A stretch of DNA of 64,000 nt. It comes from Hymenobacter roseosalivarius DSM 11622. Its GTDB lineage: Bacteria; Bacteroidota; Bacteroidia; Cytophagales; Hymenobacteraceae. Under the pieces are notes generated by a model. It searched no databases. It saw only the letters and a program-made list of their open reading frames with translations, and was not told where the DNA came from. Position 1 is the first letter of the stretch. Each line of letters starts with the position of its first letter. The position numbers and the translations under genes were made by a program. Below are positions 53,022-61,717 of the stretch, piece after piece. Location of the stretch: positions 39,666 to 103,665 of the forward strand of contig NZ_FWWW01000068.1 of assembly GCF_900176135.1 (NCBI RefSeq), read 5' to 3'.

Positions 53022-55178
53022 TCAGGCAGTGGGCTTCTTCCGGGGGGCTTTTTTGCTCGCCGGTTTAGTCGGTGCTTTCTCAGCCGTCCGTGCTTTGCTT
53101 AGCTTTTTCAAATACTCATACGTAGCTAGCTGCGCCCGCACTTGGGGGGCTTTTTTGTCGTCCTGACCAATGAAGTTGTTGTAAAAGTCTCTGGACTTCA
53201 CGTTGTCCTGGCGCTGGAGGTCGAGCAGGTGGCGTACTTCGGCACGTATCTTCGGGTCGAGGATGGGGAAACCGACCTCCACTCGCCGGTCCAGGTTGCG
53301 GGCCATCCAGTCAGACGACGCCACAAACACTTTCTCATCACCATCGTTGCCAAACACATATACGCGGGCGTGCTCCAGGTAGCGGTCCACGAGGCCGCGC
53401 TGCTCGATGTTCTCGCTCTGGCCCGCCACCTGCGGAATAAGGCACGAAATGCCGCGTACCAGTAGCTCCACGCGTACGCCGGCCGCACTGGCTTCGTAGA
53501 GCTTATGAATCATGCGATCATCCTGTAGAGCGTTTACCTTCAGAATAATGTATGCTTCCTTGCCGGCTTTCGCCAGCTTTATCTCCCGGTCTACCAACTC
53601 GTTGAGCCGGTCGCGCAGTTCGAAGGGCGCTACCAGCAAGTACTCGAAATCCTCTTTGGGCTGACGGTCCAGGAAATAGTCGAACACGCGGCTTACTTCG
53701 CCGGTCAACCGCTCATCGGCGGTGAAAAGCCCGTGGTCAGCGTAAATCTGGCTGGTTACCTCATTGAAATTGCCGGTACTCAGGTAAGCATATTGCTTGG
53801 CCTGCTCATTCTCCGTGCGCGTCACCAAAGCCAGCTTACTGTGTACTTTCAAATCAGGAATACCGAAGATGACGTTGGCACCGGCCTTTTGCAGTTTCTC
53901 GGCCCAATACATATTCGATTCTTCGTCGAAGCGGGCCTTCAGCTCTACTACCACTGTTACCTGCTTGCCTTGCTTGGCTGCCTTTACCAAAGCTTTGGCC
54001 ACCTCGCTTTTGGCCGACACCCGATATAAAGTCGCGCCAATGCTGGTAACGGCCGGATCGAGGGCGGCTTCCGTGAGGAAGCGCGTGACGTACTCAAAGG
54101 ACTGGTAGGGAAGGTGCAGCAGATGGTCACGCTCTGCAATAGCGGCCAGCATGCTGCCCGCACCGCGCGGCAACGTAGGGTGAGGAAGCGGTGGCTGCGC
54201 CGGATACGTAAGGTCGGGGCGGCCGACGTCGGGGAAGCCAAAGAAGTCGCGGAAGTTGTGGTAGCGGCTGCCTGCTACCAGCTCGCTCTTGCCGATGCCC
54301 GTTTTCTGCATCACGGTCCGCAGCACTTCGTGTGGCATGGCAGGGTCGTAGAGCAGGCGGGCCGGATAGCCTGTTTCGCGTTTTTGCAGGCTGCTCTTGA
54401 TCTTGGCCATTAGGTTGCCAGACACTTCCTCCTGAATATCCAGCTCCGCGTCGCGCGAAATCTTAATGGCATGCACCTGCACGCGCTGGTACTGCGGAAA
54501 TAGCTCGGTTGCGCAGCACCGAATCACGTCGTCCAGAAACAAAACGTAGCGGTCCTCGCCCTCCGCAGGCAGCTGCACAAAACGCCCCCCATGACGTTTG
54601 GTGGGGAGTTCAATGACCAATACTCGCTCGTCAGGCTGGTGCTTTTTTTCCTTCACCGGCTCGGTGAGCAGAAAGGTGAGGTACACGCTCTGGTCTTTGA
54701 GAAACAGGTGATGCAGGTTATCATCCAGAATGACGGGTGAGAGCAAGTCGCGCACATTTTCGCGGAAATACTCACCAACCCACTCCAGCTGCGTCTCGCT
54801 CAAATCATGGTCGGAGAGCAGATGAATGTGCTGGCGATGCAACTCCGGCAGGATGCTGCCCCGAAACGTGTCGCCGAAAGCTTCCTGCTGCTTATTCACC
54901 TCGGCCAGCAGGTTTTTGAGCTGTTCAGCTGGTTCTTCGCCCAACTCCTCGCCCAGCTTGGCGCGGGTTTTTTTCTTGAGCTTCACCAGGCGGCGCAGCG
55001 TGGCCACGCGCACCTTGAAGTATTCGTCTAGATTCGACGAAAAGATGGCCATAAACTTCAGCCGCTCCAGCAACGGCACTTCCGGGCTCTGGGCTTCCTG
55101 CAGCACGCGGGCATTGAATGCCAGCCAGCTCAACTCCCGGTTCAGCAAAGTGGGGTGGGTCTTGGGGGGCATTTCCAT
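53022..55178 (-). CDS. ppk1: Polyphosphate kinase 1
   Basis: PPK1 makes inorganic polyphosphate from ATP. The 718-residue protein begins with the N-terminal domain (LLNRELSWLAFNARVL), and the catalytic phospholipase-D-like halves hold the autophosphorylated His in KVHSKLAL and a second His in LEHARVYVFGN. The C terminus is an unusual basic tail (KKLSKARTAEKAPTKPASKKAPRKKPTA in part). Two copies of GGGGGGCTTTTTT (53042 and 53144, plus strand) encode Lys-Lys-Ala-Pro in and near this tail. It is followed in the same direction by the phosphohistidine phosphatase gene upstream. Confidence 0.95.
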   Translation of the reverse strand: MEMPPKTHPTLLNRELSWLAFNARVLQEAQSPEVPLLERLKFMAIFSSNLDEYFKVRVATLRRLVKLKKKTRAKLGEELGEEPAEQLKNLLAEVNKQQEAFGDTFRGSILPELHRQHIHLLSDHDLSETQLEWVGEYFRENVRDLLSPVILDDNLHHLFLKDQSVYLTFLLTEPVKEKKHQPDERVLVIELPTKRHGGRFVQLPAEGEDRYVLFLDDVIRCCATELFPQYQRVQVHAIKISRDAELDIQEEVSGNLMAKIKSSLQKRETGYPARLLYDPAMPHEVLRTVMQKTGIGKSELVAGSRYHNFRDFFGFPDVGRPDLTYPAQPPLPHPTLPRGAGSMLAAIAERDHLLHLPYQSFEYVTRFLTEAALDPAVTSIGATLYRVSAKSEVAKALVKAAKQGKQVTVVVELKARFDEESNMYWAEKLQKAGANVIFGIPDLKVHSKLALVTRTENEQAKQYAYLSTGNFNEVTSQIYADHGLFTADERLTGEVSRVFDYFLDRQPKEDFEYLLVAPFELRDRLNELVDREIKLAKAGKEAYIILKVNALQDDRMIHKLYEASAAGVRVELLVRGISCLIPQVAGQSENIEQRGLVDRYLEHARVYVFGNDGDEKVFVASSDWMARNLDRRVEVGFPILDPKIRAEVRHLLDLQRQDNVKSRDFYNNFIGQDDKKAPQVRAQLATYEYLKKLSKARTAEKAPTKPASKKAPRKKPTA

Positions 55179-55295
55179 GCGTTTTTAAGGGTAGATAAGT
55201 AGTGATCAGGGCAAAACGATACGTCGGCCGCCTCCCTTATACGGCCAGCCGCCGCAACATGAGGCTTTCGTGGGTTATTTACTGACGAGGGAGGT

Positions 55296-55790
55296 CTATT
55301 CCTTGTCCCGTGGGTGGTCGTAGAAATAATACTCAGCATTCGTGCGGTCAGCGTGAGCCCAGTGGTCGGTAGCGAAGCGCAGGCACGCGATAGCCGCCGT
55401 GGTCATCTCCGGTATTTGTTTGGGAGAGAGTAAGTTGGCGAAATCAGTAATGGTGTTGTTATGGCCCACCAGCAACACGGAGCTGGCCTCATTGGGTAGC
55501 TCATGCACCACCCGCATCAGGTCGTTTACGTCGGCCTGATATATTTTCTCCACTACCTGAATCTGGTCGTGCGGGTATTTCAGTACACTTGCCACCAGCG
55601 CCGCCGTACTGAGCGCGCGCACCGCTGGCGAGCTAACCAGCAAATCGAGCCGGAGGTGGCGCCGCGCCAACGCCTCGCCCATCGCCGGAGCATCCGTACG
55701 TCCCCGGCCGTTCAGGGGCCGCTCCCGGTCGCTCAGGTCGTCAAAGTTCCAGCTCGACTTCGCATGACGCATCAGATACAGTGTTTTCAT
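55296..55790 (-). CDS. sixA: SixA-like histidine phosphatase
   Basis: A 164-residue phosphatase of the RHG branch: LMRHAKSSW at about 6-14 holds the catalytic His, and LLVGHNNTI the second His. SixA removes phosphate from phosphohistidine in signalling proteins. The frame is open for 62 codons upstream, without conservation, so I start at ATG 55790. It is 117 nt from ppk1, whose product also carries a phosphohistidine; whether the two interact is unknown. Confidence 0.88.
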   Translation of the reverse strand: MKTLYLMRHAKSSWNFDDLSDRERPLNGRGRTDAPAMGEALARRHLRLDLLVSSPAVRALSTAALVASVLKYPHDQIQVVEKIYQADVNDLMRVVHELPNEASSVLLVGHNNTITDFANLLSPKQIPEMTTAAIACLRFATDHWAHADRTNAEYYFYDHPRDKE

Positions 55791-55916
55791 AAACGAGAGG
55801 GTAGAATGAGAATTCGATACTACAAACGTTACGCGAGTTTTGACAAAATGCCAACCTTGGCCCACGAATTTAACCGATTCAGGCTTTGAGACTGGAGCAT
55901 AGTTATTTGAGAGCAG

Positions 55917-56014
55917 TTGTAGAGACGCGTATTCGCGTCTAATCGTTGAACAACTGGAACCGCGCCTACTTAACAACGACCGCGACGATTAGACGCGAAT
56001 ACGCGTCTCTACAA
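55917..56014. repeat. Palindromic repeat, family C (98 nt)
   Basis: Two 29-nt arms (55917-55945 and 55986-56014) are exact reverse complements around a 40-nt loop. Each arm also folds on itself, as AGACGCG-TATT-CGCGTCT. Only one copy is in this window. Its build, a large palindrome of smaller palindromes in intergenic DNA, is like families A and B. Confidence 0.8.
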
Positions 56015-56041
56015 GCGGTATAGCGCTGAATTTGCACCACC

Positions 56042-56076
56042 AAAAAAGCCCCCCAGAACTAATCTGGGGGGCTTTT
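56042..56076. terminator. Bidirectional terminator built from two facing G6C motifs
   Basis: AAAAAAGCCCCCCAGA and TCTGGGGGGCTTTT pair around a 5-nt loop. It starts 20 nt after the hflX stop and would also block transcription entering from the other side. Confidence 0.92.
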
Positions 56077-56095
56077 CATAGCTATTAAACGCAGT

Positions 56096-57421
56096 TTATT
56101 CCTCCTCCACTACGGGTTGCTGATTGGGGTAGCGCTGGTAATGCAGCTTGGCTACATGGCGGGCCAGCAGGCTCCGTAGCTCATCGATGTTGGTGCGTTC
56201 CTGCGCCGAAATAAAGATAACTGGGTCATGCATTTTGGCCATGTACGTGGCCTTCAGCTGCTCCAGCGAAGGCCGTTCGGGAGCGTCTTCGTCGGCATTC
56301 ATACCTTCGAACTGCTGCTCGGCGGCGTTGGACGTATCGGTGCTGTATTGATCTATCTTGTTGAAGACCAGTAGCATCGGCTTATCGGCGGCGTTGATGT
56401 CCTTGAGCGTATCGTTCACAACCGCAATTTGCTCCTCAAACGACGGGTGCGAAATATCGACGACGTGTACCAGCAAATCGGCCTCGCGAATCTCATCCAG
56501 CGTCGATTTAAAGCTCTCAATGAGGCGCGTGGGCAGCTTGCGGATAAACCCTACCGTGTCGGAAAGCAAAAACGGCATGTTCTCCAGCACCACTTTCCGT
56601 ACCGTCGAGTCGACGGTGGCGAAGAGCTTGTTTTCGGCAAACACATCGGAGCGCGACAGCATGTTCATGATGGTGCTTTTGCCCACGTTGGTGTAGCCTA
56701 CCAGCGCCACGCGCACCACGCCCGTCCGCGACTTGCGCTGGGTGTTGCTTTGCTTGTCGAAAGTCTCCAGCTTTTCCTTCAGAAAGTCGATCCGGTCGCG
56801 CACCACGCGCCGGTCAGTTTCAATCTCGGTCTCACCCGGTCCGCGCTGCGACACGCCCCCACCCCGCTGCTTGTCCAAGTGAGTCCAGAGACCAGTCAAC
56901 CGCGGCAGTAAGTATTGATACTGAGCCAGTTCGACCTGCGTACGCGCCGTCGCCGACTTCGCCCGACGAGCAAAAATGTCGATAATCAGCAGGGAGCGGT
57001 CCACGATTTTCACCTTCAGCTCCGCCTCCAGGTTGCGCAGCTGAGAAGGTGACAGCTCATCGTCGAAGATGACCATGCTGGCCTTGGTATGATTGACGTA
57101 GGCCTTAATTTCGGCCAGCTTGCCCTCGCCCACGAAGGTGCGGGTATCCGGCTTCTCAAGGCGCTGCACAAAGCGCTTGGTAACCTGCGCCCCGGCCGTT
57201 TCGGCCAGAAAAGAGAGCTCGTCCAGATATTCCTGGGTAGTGGTGTCGGGCTGGCGTTTGTCGGGCACGGCTACCAGAACGGCCGTTTCGGCCATTACGG
57301 TTGTGTTATAGGTGCCCGTGGCGGGGTCGCGGGTGGGCTGGTTTCCGTTGGCGCTATCAGTGGTATTGTGTCGGTTGCTGGTGGTAGGGTTCCAGCTATG
57401 GGAGTTTGTTTTTTTCGCCAT
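56096..57421 (-). CDS. hflX: GTPase HflX
   Basis: HflX is a ribosome-associated GTPase that rescues or splits stalled ribosomes under stress. The 441-residue protein has the N-terminal nucleotide-binding domain (FVGEGKLAEI, FDDELSPSQLRNLE), a coiled linker with RGPGETEIETDRR, then the G domain with GYTNVGKST (G1), DTVGF (G3) and NKID (G4). About 50 residues at the N terminus are Asn/Thr/Ser-rich and not conserved. A later start is possible. Confidence 0.94.
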   Translation of the reverse strand: MAKKTNSHSWNPTTSNRHNTTDSANGNQPTRDPATGTYNTTVMAETAVLVAVPDKRQPDTTTQEYLDELSFLAETAGAQVTKRFVQRLEKPDTRTFVGEGKLAEIKAYVNHTKASMVIFDDELSPSQLRNLEAELKVKIVDRSLLIIDIFARRAKSATARTQVELAQYQYLLPRLTGLWTHLDKQRGGGVSQRGPGETEIETDRRVVRDRIDFLKEKLETFDKQSNTQRKSRTGVVRVALVGYTNVGKSTIMNMLSRSDVFAENKLFATVDSTVRKVVLENMPFLLSDTVGFIRKLPTRLIESFKSTLDEIREADLLVHVVDISHPSFEEQIAVVNDTLKDINAADKPMLLVFNKIDQYSTDTSNAAEQQFEGMNADEDAPERPSLEQLKATYMAKMHDPVIFISAQERTNIDELRSLLARHVAKLHYQRYPNQQPVVEEE

Positions 57422-57487
57422 GTCAGTTTAGAGTAATTTTTCAGTGGCCACGACGGTCGCTAAAGCGCGGTGTCAGGTGAGTAGCGG

Positions 57488-57880
57488 CTAGCGTAAGGTT
57501 AAGGAATACGCGGCTACCTGCTCAATTTCCTGTTCGGTGAGCTGATCTTTGAACGCCGGCATTTTGCCCATGCCCTTGGTAACGATGTACACGCGCCCAT
57601 TGATGTTTAGGTTGCTTTTGGTAAGGTTGCGGGCACCATTATTCCCCAACTGACCATCGGGGCCGTGGCACACCACGCAGCGCTGAGTGAAAATAGCTTC
57701 GCCCGCGGCCAGCGCATCGGTTTCCAAAGTGCCCAGAATAGCGGCCGGCGCGGCCGGATCGGGCTCGGGCAGCGCCGTGGGGGCCGACTGTACCGGATCA
57801 GCGGATTGGCAGGCCGCTACACTCAAAAAAAAGCCCCCCAGCGCCAATTGACGCCCTAAATAAGCAGCAGATAGTTTCAT
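57488..57880 (-). CDS. Small c-type cytochrome, probable lipoprotein
   Basis: A 130-residue monohaem cytochrome. The signal ends in a lipobox-like SVAAC, and the haem site is CVVCH at about residues 69-73. GKMPAFKDQLTEQEIEQVAAY supplies the distal Met and the C-terminal helix of class I cytochromes. A Pro/Ala linker separates anchor and haem domain. It would pass electrons at the periplasmic face. It lies just upstream of hflX on the same strand, without obvious functional link. Confidence 0.85.
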   Translation of the reverse strand: MKLSAAYLGRQLALGGFFLSVAACQSADPVQSAPTALPEPDPAAPAAILGTLETDALAAGEAIFTQRCVVCHGPDGQLGNNGARNLTKSNLNINGRVYIVTKGMGKMPAFKDQLTEQEIEQVAAYSLTLR

Positions 57881-57961
57881 TTCCTGACTTATAACACGCA
57901 AACGCCGCGCAAAGTACCATCAGTAACGTCCGTTGTCACAATCTTTTCGGGCAAGGCCATC

Positions 57962-57969
57962 TACCTTTG
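57962..57969 (+). promoter_or_regulatory. -7 box of a promoter for the glycosyltransferase gene
   Basis: TACCTTTG is a perfect TAnnTTTG box 20 nt before the ATG at 57990. No TTG lies at the ideal distance upstream; the nearest is at 57933-57935, too far. The leader would be very short. Confidence 0.5.
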
Positions 57970-57989
57970 CCTTACATTCTGCCTGCCTG

Positions 57990-59111
57990 ATGCGCGTTGC
58001 TATCGTTATTAATACCTCCTGGAATATCTGGAATTTTCGCCGCAGCCTGGTGAAAGCGCTGCAGGCCGCCGGCCACGAAGTGCTGGCCGTAGCGCCCCCC
58101 GATGAGTATTCGGCCCGCCTCGAAACGGAATTAGGCTGCCGGTTTGTGCCCATTCGCATGGAAAACAAGGGCACCAATCCGGTCAAGGACGCTCAGCTCA
58201 CGCGTCGCTTTTACCAGCTATATCGCCGTGAGCGGCCCGATATAGTGCTGCATTACACCATCAAGCCCAACATCTACGGCACTTTGGCCGCCAGGCTGGC
58301 CGGTATTCCAAGCGTTAATAATGTATCGGGTCTGGGCACAGTGTTCATTATTCGCAATATGGTGAGCCGGGTGGCGCTGGGCTTGTATCAGTTTGCGTTT
58401 CGGTTTCCGCGGCGGATATTCTTTCAAAACGACGATGACCGCCAGCTTTTTTTGCAGCACGGCCTTGTGCAGCCCCACATAACGGATCTGCTGCCCGGCT
58501 CCGGCGTGGATATTCAGCGCTTCCGGCCAGCCGCCGAGTTTAGCCGTCAGCAGCCGTTTACCTTTTTGATGGTGGCGCGGGTGCTGTATGAGAAGGGCGT
58601 GGAAGAGTATTTTGAGGCCGCGCGTCTGGTGCGAACTGCCGTGCCCGGTACCCGCGTGCAGCTGCTCGGCGGCGTGGATGAGTCGGGAAATATTGGGGTG
58701 AAGCGCACAGTACTGGACGAATGGCTCCGCGCCGGCCACATCGAGTACTTGGGCACTTCCGACAACGTGGCCGAACACCTGGACCAGGCCGACGCGGTCG
58801 TGCTGCCCTCGTACCGCGAAGGCACTCCCAAAACCCTGCTAGAAGCCGCGGCCATGGCCAAGCCCATTGTCACTACCGACGTGCCAGGCTGCCGCGAAAC
58901 CGTAGAAAACGGCGTGAATGGCCTGCTTTGCCAGGTCCGCGATGCTCCTGACCTGGCGGCCAAGATGCTTCAAATTCTGCGGCTCAGCGACGCCGAATTG
59001 GCTACCATGGGCCGTGCCAGCCGTCAGCTTGCCGAGCAGAAGTTTGATGAGCAGCTAGTATTGGATAAATACTTGCGGGTAGTTGCGGAGATAGATAAAA
59101 AGCGCAAGTAA
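57990..59111 (+). CDS. Glycosyltransferase (GT4 family)
   Basis: A 373-residue GT-B transferase. The N-terminal half starts MRVAIVINTSWNIWNFRRSL, and the C-terminal half has the donor-site motif EGTPKTLLEAAAMAKPIVTTDVPGCRE, typical of GT4 enzymes. HYTIKPNIYGTLAARLAGIP is shared with WbpH/WcaA-like transferases of polysaccharide pathways. The frame is open from 57933; ATG 57990 fits the family start. It is followed by an RmlC gene 66 nt on, so both may serve surface polysaccharide synthesis. Confidence 0.9.
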   Translation: MRVAIVINTSWNIWNFRRSLVKALQAAGHEVLAVAPPDEYSARLETELGCRFVPIRMENKGTNPVKDAQLTRRFYQLYRRERPDIVLHYTIKPNIYGTLAARLAGIPSVNNVSGLGTVFIIRNMVSRVALGLYQFAFRFPRRIFFQNDDDRQLFLQHGLVQPHITDLLPGSGVDIQRFRPAAEFSRQQPFTFLMVARVLYEKGVEEYFEAARLVRTAVPGTRVQLLGGVDESGNIGVKRTVLDEWLRAGHIEYLGTSDNVAEHLDQADAVVLPSYREGTPKTLLEAAAMAKPIVTTDVPGCRETVENGVNGLLCQVRDAPDLAAKMLQILRLSDAELATMGRASRQLAEQKFDEQLVLDKYLRVVAEIDKKRK

Positions 59112-59177
59112 GCTGCAGAGCGTGCCTAACTTGCCTCTGCATAGCCTTTAGATTTAGGATTGAATTAACTACAACAA

Positions 59178-59720
59178 ATGGAAATTAAGGAGCACTCCAT
59201 CAGCGGAGTATTTGAGTTCACGCCGCGCGTATTCACCGATGCCCGAGGCGTATTTTTTGAGTCGTTTAGCGGCCGGGAGTTAGCCAAAATTGGTATTACT
59301 GATGAGTGGGTACAGGACAATCAGTCTTCGTCGGCGCGGGGCGTGCTGCGAGGCCTGCATTTTCAGAAGCCGCCGTATGCTCAGGCTAAGATGGTGCGCG
59401 TCGCCGCTGGCCGTGCCCTCGATATTATCGTGGATATCCGGCCCGAATCGGCCACGTATGGTCAGTATCTGAGTGTGGAGCTGGACGACCAGCGCTGCAA
59501 TGTGCTGTACGTTCCTATTGGCTTCGCCCACGGCTTCGTGGCGCTCGAAGACGATACGCTGTTTCTTTATAAGTGCTCTAACTACTACCACCCCGGCTCC
59601 GAGGGTGGCCTGCACTGGAACGACCCAACGCTCAATATCAACTGGCAGGTAACTGACCCGAACGTGTCGGATAAGGACCAGGTGCTGCCGTTTTTTGCTG
59701 ATTTCAAGAGCCCGTTTTAG
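59178..59720 (+). CDS. rfbC: dTDP-4-dehydrorhamnose 3,5-epimerase
   Basis: RmlC epimerises dTDP-4-keto-6-deoxyglucose on the way to dTDP-rhamnose. The 180-residue cupin has DARGVFFESF, QDNQSSSARGVLRGLHFQ with the catalytic His, VDIR and the second half IGFAHGFVALEDDT with a Tyr-rich segment after it. The other rml genes are not in the window. It follows the glycosyltransferase gene in the same direction. Confidence 0.93.
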   Translation: MEIKEHSISGVFEFTPRVFTDARGVFFESFSGRELAKIGITDEWVQDNQSSSARGVLRGLHFQKPPYAQAKMVRVAAGRALDIIVDIRPESATYGQYLSVELDDQRCNVLYVPIGFAHGFVALEDDTLFLYKCSNYYHPGSEGGLHWNDPTLNINWQVTDPNVSDKDQVLPFFADFKSPF

Positions 59721-59757
59721 AAGTAAGAATTCCAAGACGGCTATTCTGTCAGAGGAC

Positions 59758-61056
59758 TTACAACAACTCCACCAGCGTTTCCAAACCCATTCCTCTGGAC
59801 CCTTTTACCAGAATCTGGAAGCCGACCGGGGGGCTTTTTTGCAGCCACGCGGCCGCTTCCGCTTTGGTCGGGAAATAGTGGAAGGCTGCACTAGCATCGG
59901 CGGCATGGCGCATATCGAGGCCACAGAGCACGATGGTACCCAGATTTTGTTTGCTGAGTAATTCGCCTAAAGCTCGATGCTCGGCCTCGCTTTCCGGGCC
60001 CAACTCAAACATATCACCCAGGATAGCCATTTTTTGCCCCCCACCAGGGCGGGCGGCAAAGCTGCTGATAGCCGCCGCCATCGACGATGGGTTGGCATTA
60101 TATGCGTCCAGAATAATTTCGTTGTGCGCCGTGCGTACCAGCTGCGAGCGGTTGTTGGTAGGGGCGTAGCCGGCCAGCGCGTCGGCTATGTCGGGGGCGG
60201 GTACGCCAAAAAAGCCCCCCACGGCCGCCGCCGCCGCCAAATTAGGGAAGTTGTAGCCGCCCGTAATTTGGGCTTCCACCGTGGTGCCATCAGATAGCCG
60301 AATAACCACCTGCGGGTCAGGGCTCACCAGTTCAGCCGGGTAGCTGTCGGTGGGGCCGGGGTAGGTAACGACATGACTGATGTTTGCTGCCAACGCCGGC
60401 AGCTTGGGGTCAGCGGTATTGAGGAAAGCCGTGCCGCCGGTCGCCGCCAGAAACGCGAATAGCTCGCCTTTGCCTTTCGCCACGCCCGCCTCGCCCCCAA
60501 ACCCTTCCAGGTGCGCTTTGCCGATGTTGGTGATCAGGCCGTGCGTGGGCTCGGCCAACTGACTCAGTAAGGCAATTTCGCCCTGATGGTTAGCTCCCAT
60601 TTCCACGATGGCCAACTCATGCTCAGCGGGCCGGATGCTGAGCAATGTAAGCGGCACGCCGATGTGATTATTCAGGTTGCCCCGCGTGTACTGCACCCGG
60701 TAGCGCTTGCTCAACACACTATTTATAAGTTCCTTGGTAGTGGTCTTGCCATTGGAGCCCGTAATAGCCAGCACCGGAATGCTGAGATGGCGCCGATGGT
60801 GCCGCGCCAATTCCTGCAAAGCCCCTAGCGGATCGGGGGCATACGTGTAGCGGTCAGGATCGGTGGCAGCTAGGTTGGCATCGTCCACGACGGCGTAGCG
60901 GGCACCTTTGGCCAGGGCCTGGGGGGCAAAATCGCGGCCGCGGAAGCTGGGGCCATTCAGGGCAAAAAACAGCGTGTCCTCCTGAGCCTGCCGCGAATCG
61001 GTGCTGACGGCCGCGCACTGCTGAAACCGGGCATAAAGGGCCGCTATATTTTCCAT
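59758..61056 (-). CDS. murF: UDP-N-acetylmuramoyl-tripeptide-D-alanyl-D-alanine ligase
   Basis: MurF adds D-Ala-D-Ala to the peptidoglycan precursor. The 432-residue protein has the P loop ITGSNGKTTTKE, YTRGNLNNHIGVPLTLL, MGANHQGEI and the C-terminal ligase domain with DAYNANPSSM. Three instances of the G6C motif fall inside the gene (59828, 60031 and 60207 regions). It stands apart from other mur genes and is transcribed towards rfbC. Confidence 0.93.
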   Translation of the reverse strand: MENIAALYARFQQCAAVSTDSRQAQEDTLFFALNGPSFRGRDFAPQALAKGARYAVVDDANLAATDPDRYTYAPDPLGALQELARHHRRHLSIPVLAITGSNGKTTTKELINSVLSKRYRVQYTRGNLNNHIGVPLTLLSIRPAEHELAIVEMGANHQGEIALLSQLAEPTHGLITNIGKAHLEGFGGEAGVAKGKGELFAFLAATGGTAFLNTADPKLPALAANISHVVTYPGPTDSYPAELVSPDPQVVIRLSDGTTVEAQITGGYNFPNLAAAAAVGGFFGVPAPDIADALAGYAPTNNRSQLVRTAHNEIILDAYNANPSSMAAAISSFAARPGGGQKMAILGDMFELGPESEAEHRALGELLSKQNLGTIVLCGLDMRHAADASAAFHYFPTKAEAAAWLQKSPPVGFQILVKGSRGMGLETLVELL

Positions 61057-61110
61057 GGGGCTGTCAGGAATTTGGGGACTAAATCTAGGTTCTTACTCGT
61101 TACTTATCTT

Positions 61111-61665
61111 GTATGCTGCTACCTGTCCGCTCCCGCTGGTTTATCGTGCTGTTTTTATTACTCCCGACACTGCGGGCAGCGGCACAATCGGGGGCACCGT
61201 TTGGGTTCGAGCCGCGGACGGTGGCAAAAGTAACGCACGGCTCCCAGACGCTGTCCAACCCGTGGGCTGGGGGCTAAATTCGCCTCAGTTCTCGGCTATC
61301 GACCTTAATAACAATGGTCAATCAGACCTGTACATCTTTGATCGGCAAACTAGCCGCTCGCTTACCTATCTCAACGTGGCGGTAGCGGGCGGTGGGCGCA
61401 CCTGGCAGTACGCGCTCGAGTACGAGGCCTTATTCCCGACGGACCTGCTCAATTGGGTGCTGCTGCGCGACTACGACTGCGACAACCGCCCCGGCCCGTT
61501 CGCCTGACCATCTTCGACCTCACGGGTCGCCGTATCCGCACCATTGCCGCGCCCGCTCGCCGCCATACCCTCGACCTCACCGACCTGGCAGCCGGTGTGT
61601 ACCTGGTGCGCGCCGAAAGTGTAAACGGCGGAATGACTGCCGTAAAGCGTCTGTTAGTGCGTTAA
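61111..61665 (+). pseudogene. Broken gene for a T9SS-exported surface protein (FG-GAP/VCBS type)
   Basis: ATG 61111 opens a signal peptide (WFIVLFLLLPTLRAAAQ) and SQTLSNPWAGG, then hits a stop. The next frame continues at once with LNSPQFSAIDLNNNGQSDLYIFD, a VCBS-like repeat, so one base has been lost or gained in the G run at about 61270-61274. That frame ends at 61507. A third piece, from about 61495 to 61665, reads LTIFDLTGRRIRTI...LAAGVYLVRAES...KRLLVR, a type A T9SS sorting domain. The middle of the original protein is missing. I read this as a gene inactivated by a frameshift and a large internal deletion. Confidence 0.75.
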
Positions 61666-61717
61666 AAATGCTGCCTCGATGTTGATTGAAGTGTCGGGGG
61701 GCTTTTTCGGCTTACTC

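Larger units (their letters stand above)
55791..56095. other. Intergenic region holding repeat C and a terminator
   Basis: About 305 nt between the sixA start and the hflX stop. It holds the family C palindrome and the facing-motif terminator described separately. I see no gene and no exact promoter for sixA. Confidence 0.6.

Noticed and set aside
61690..61712. Terminator after the T9SS remnant
   Set aside because: GGGGGGCTTTTT is present but has no pairing arm nearby, so I count it only as a copy of the dispersed motif.
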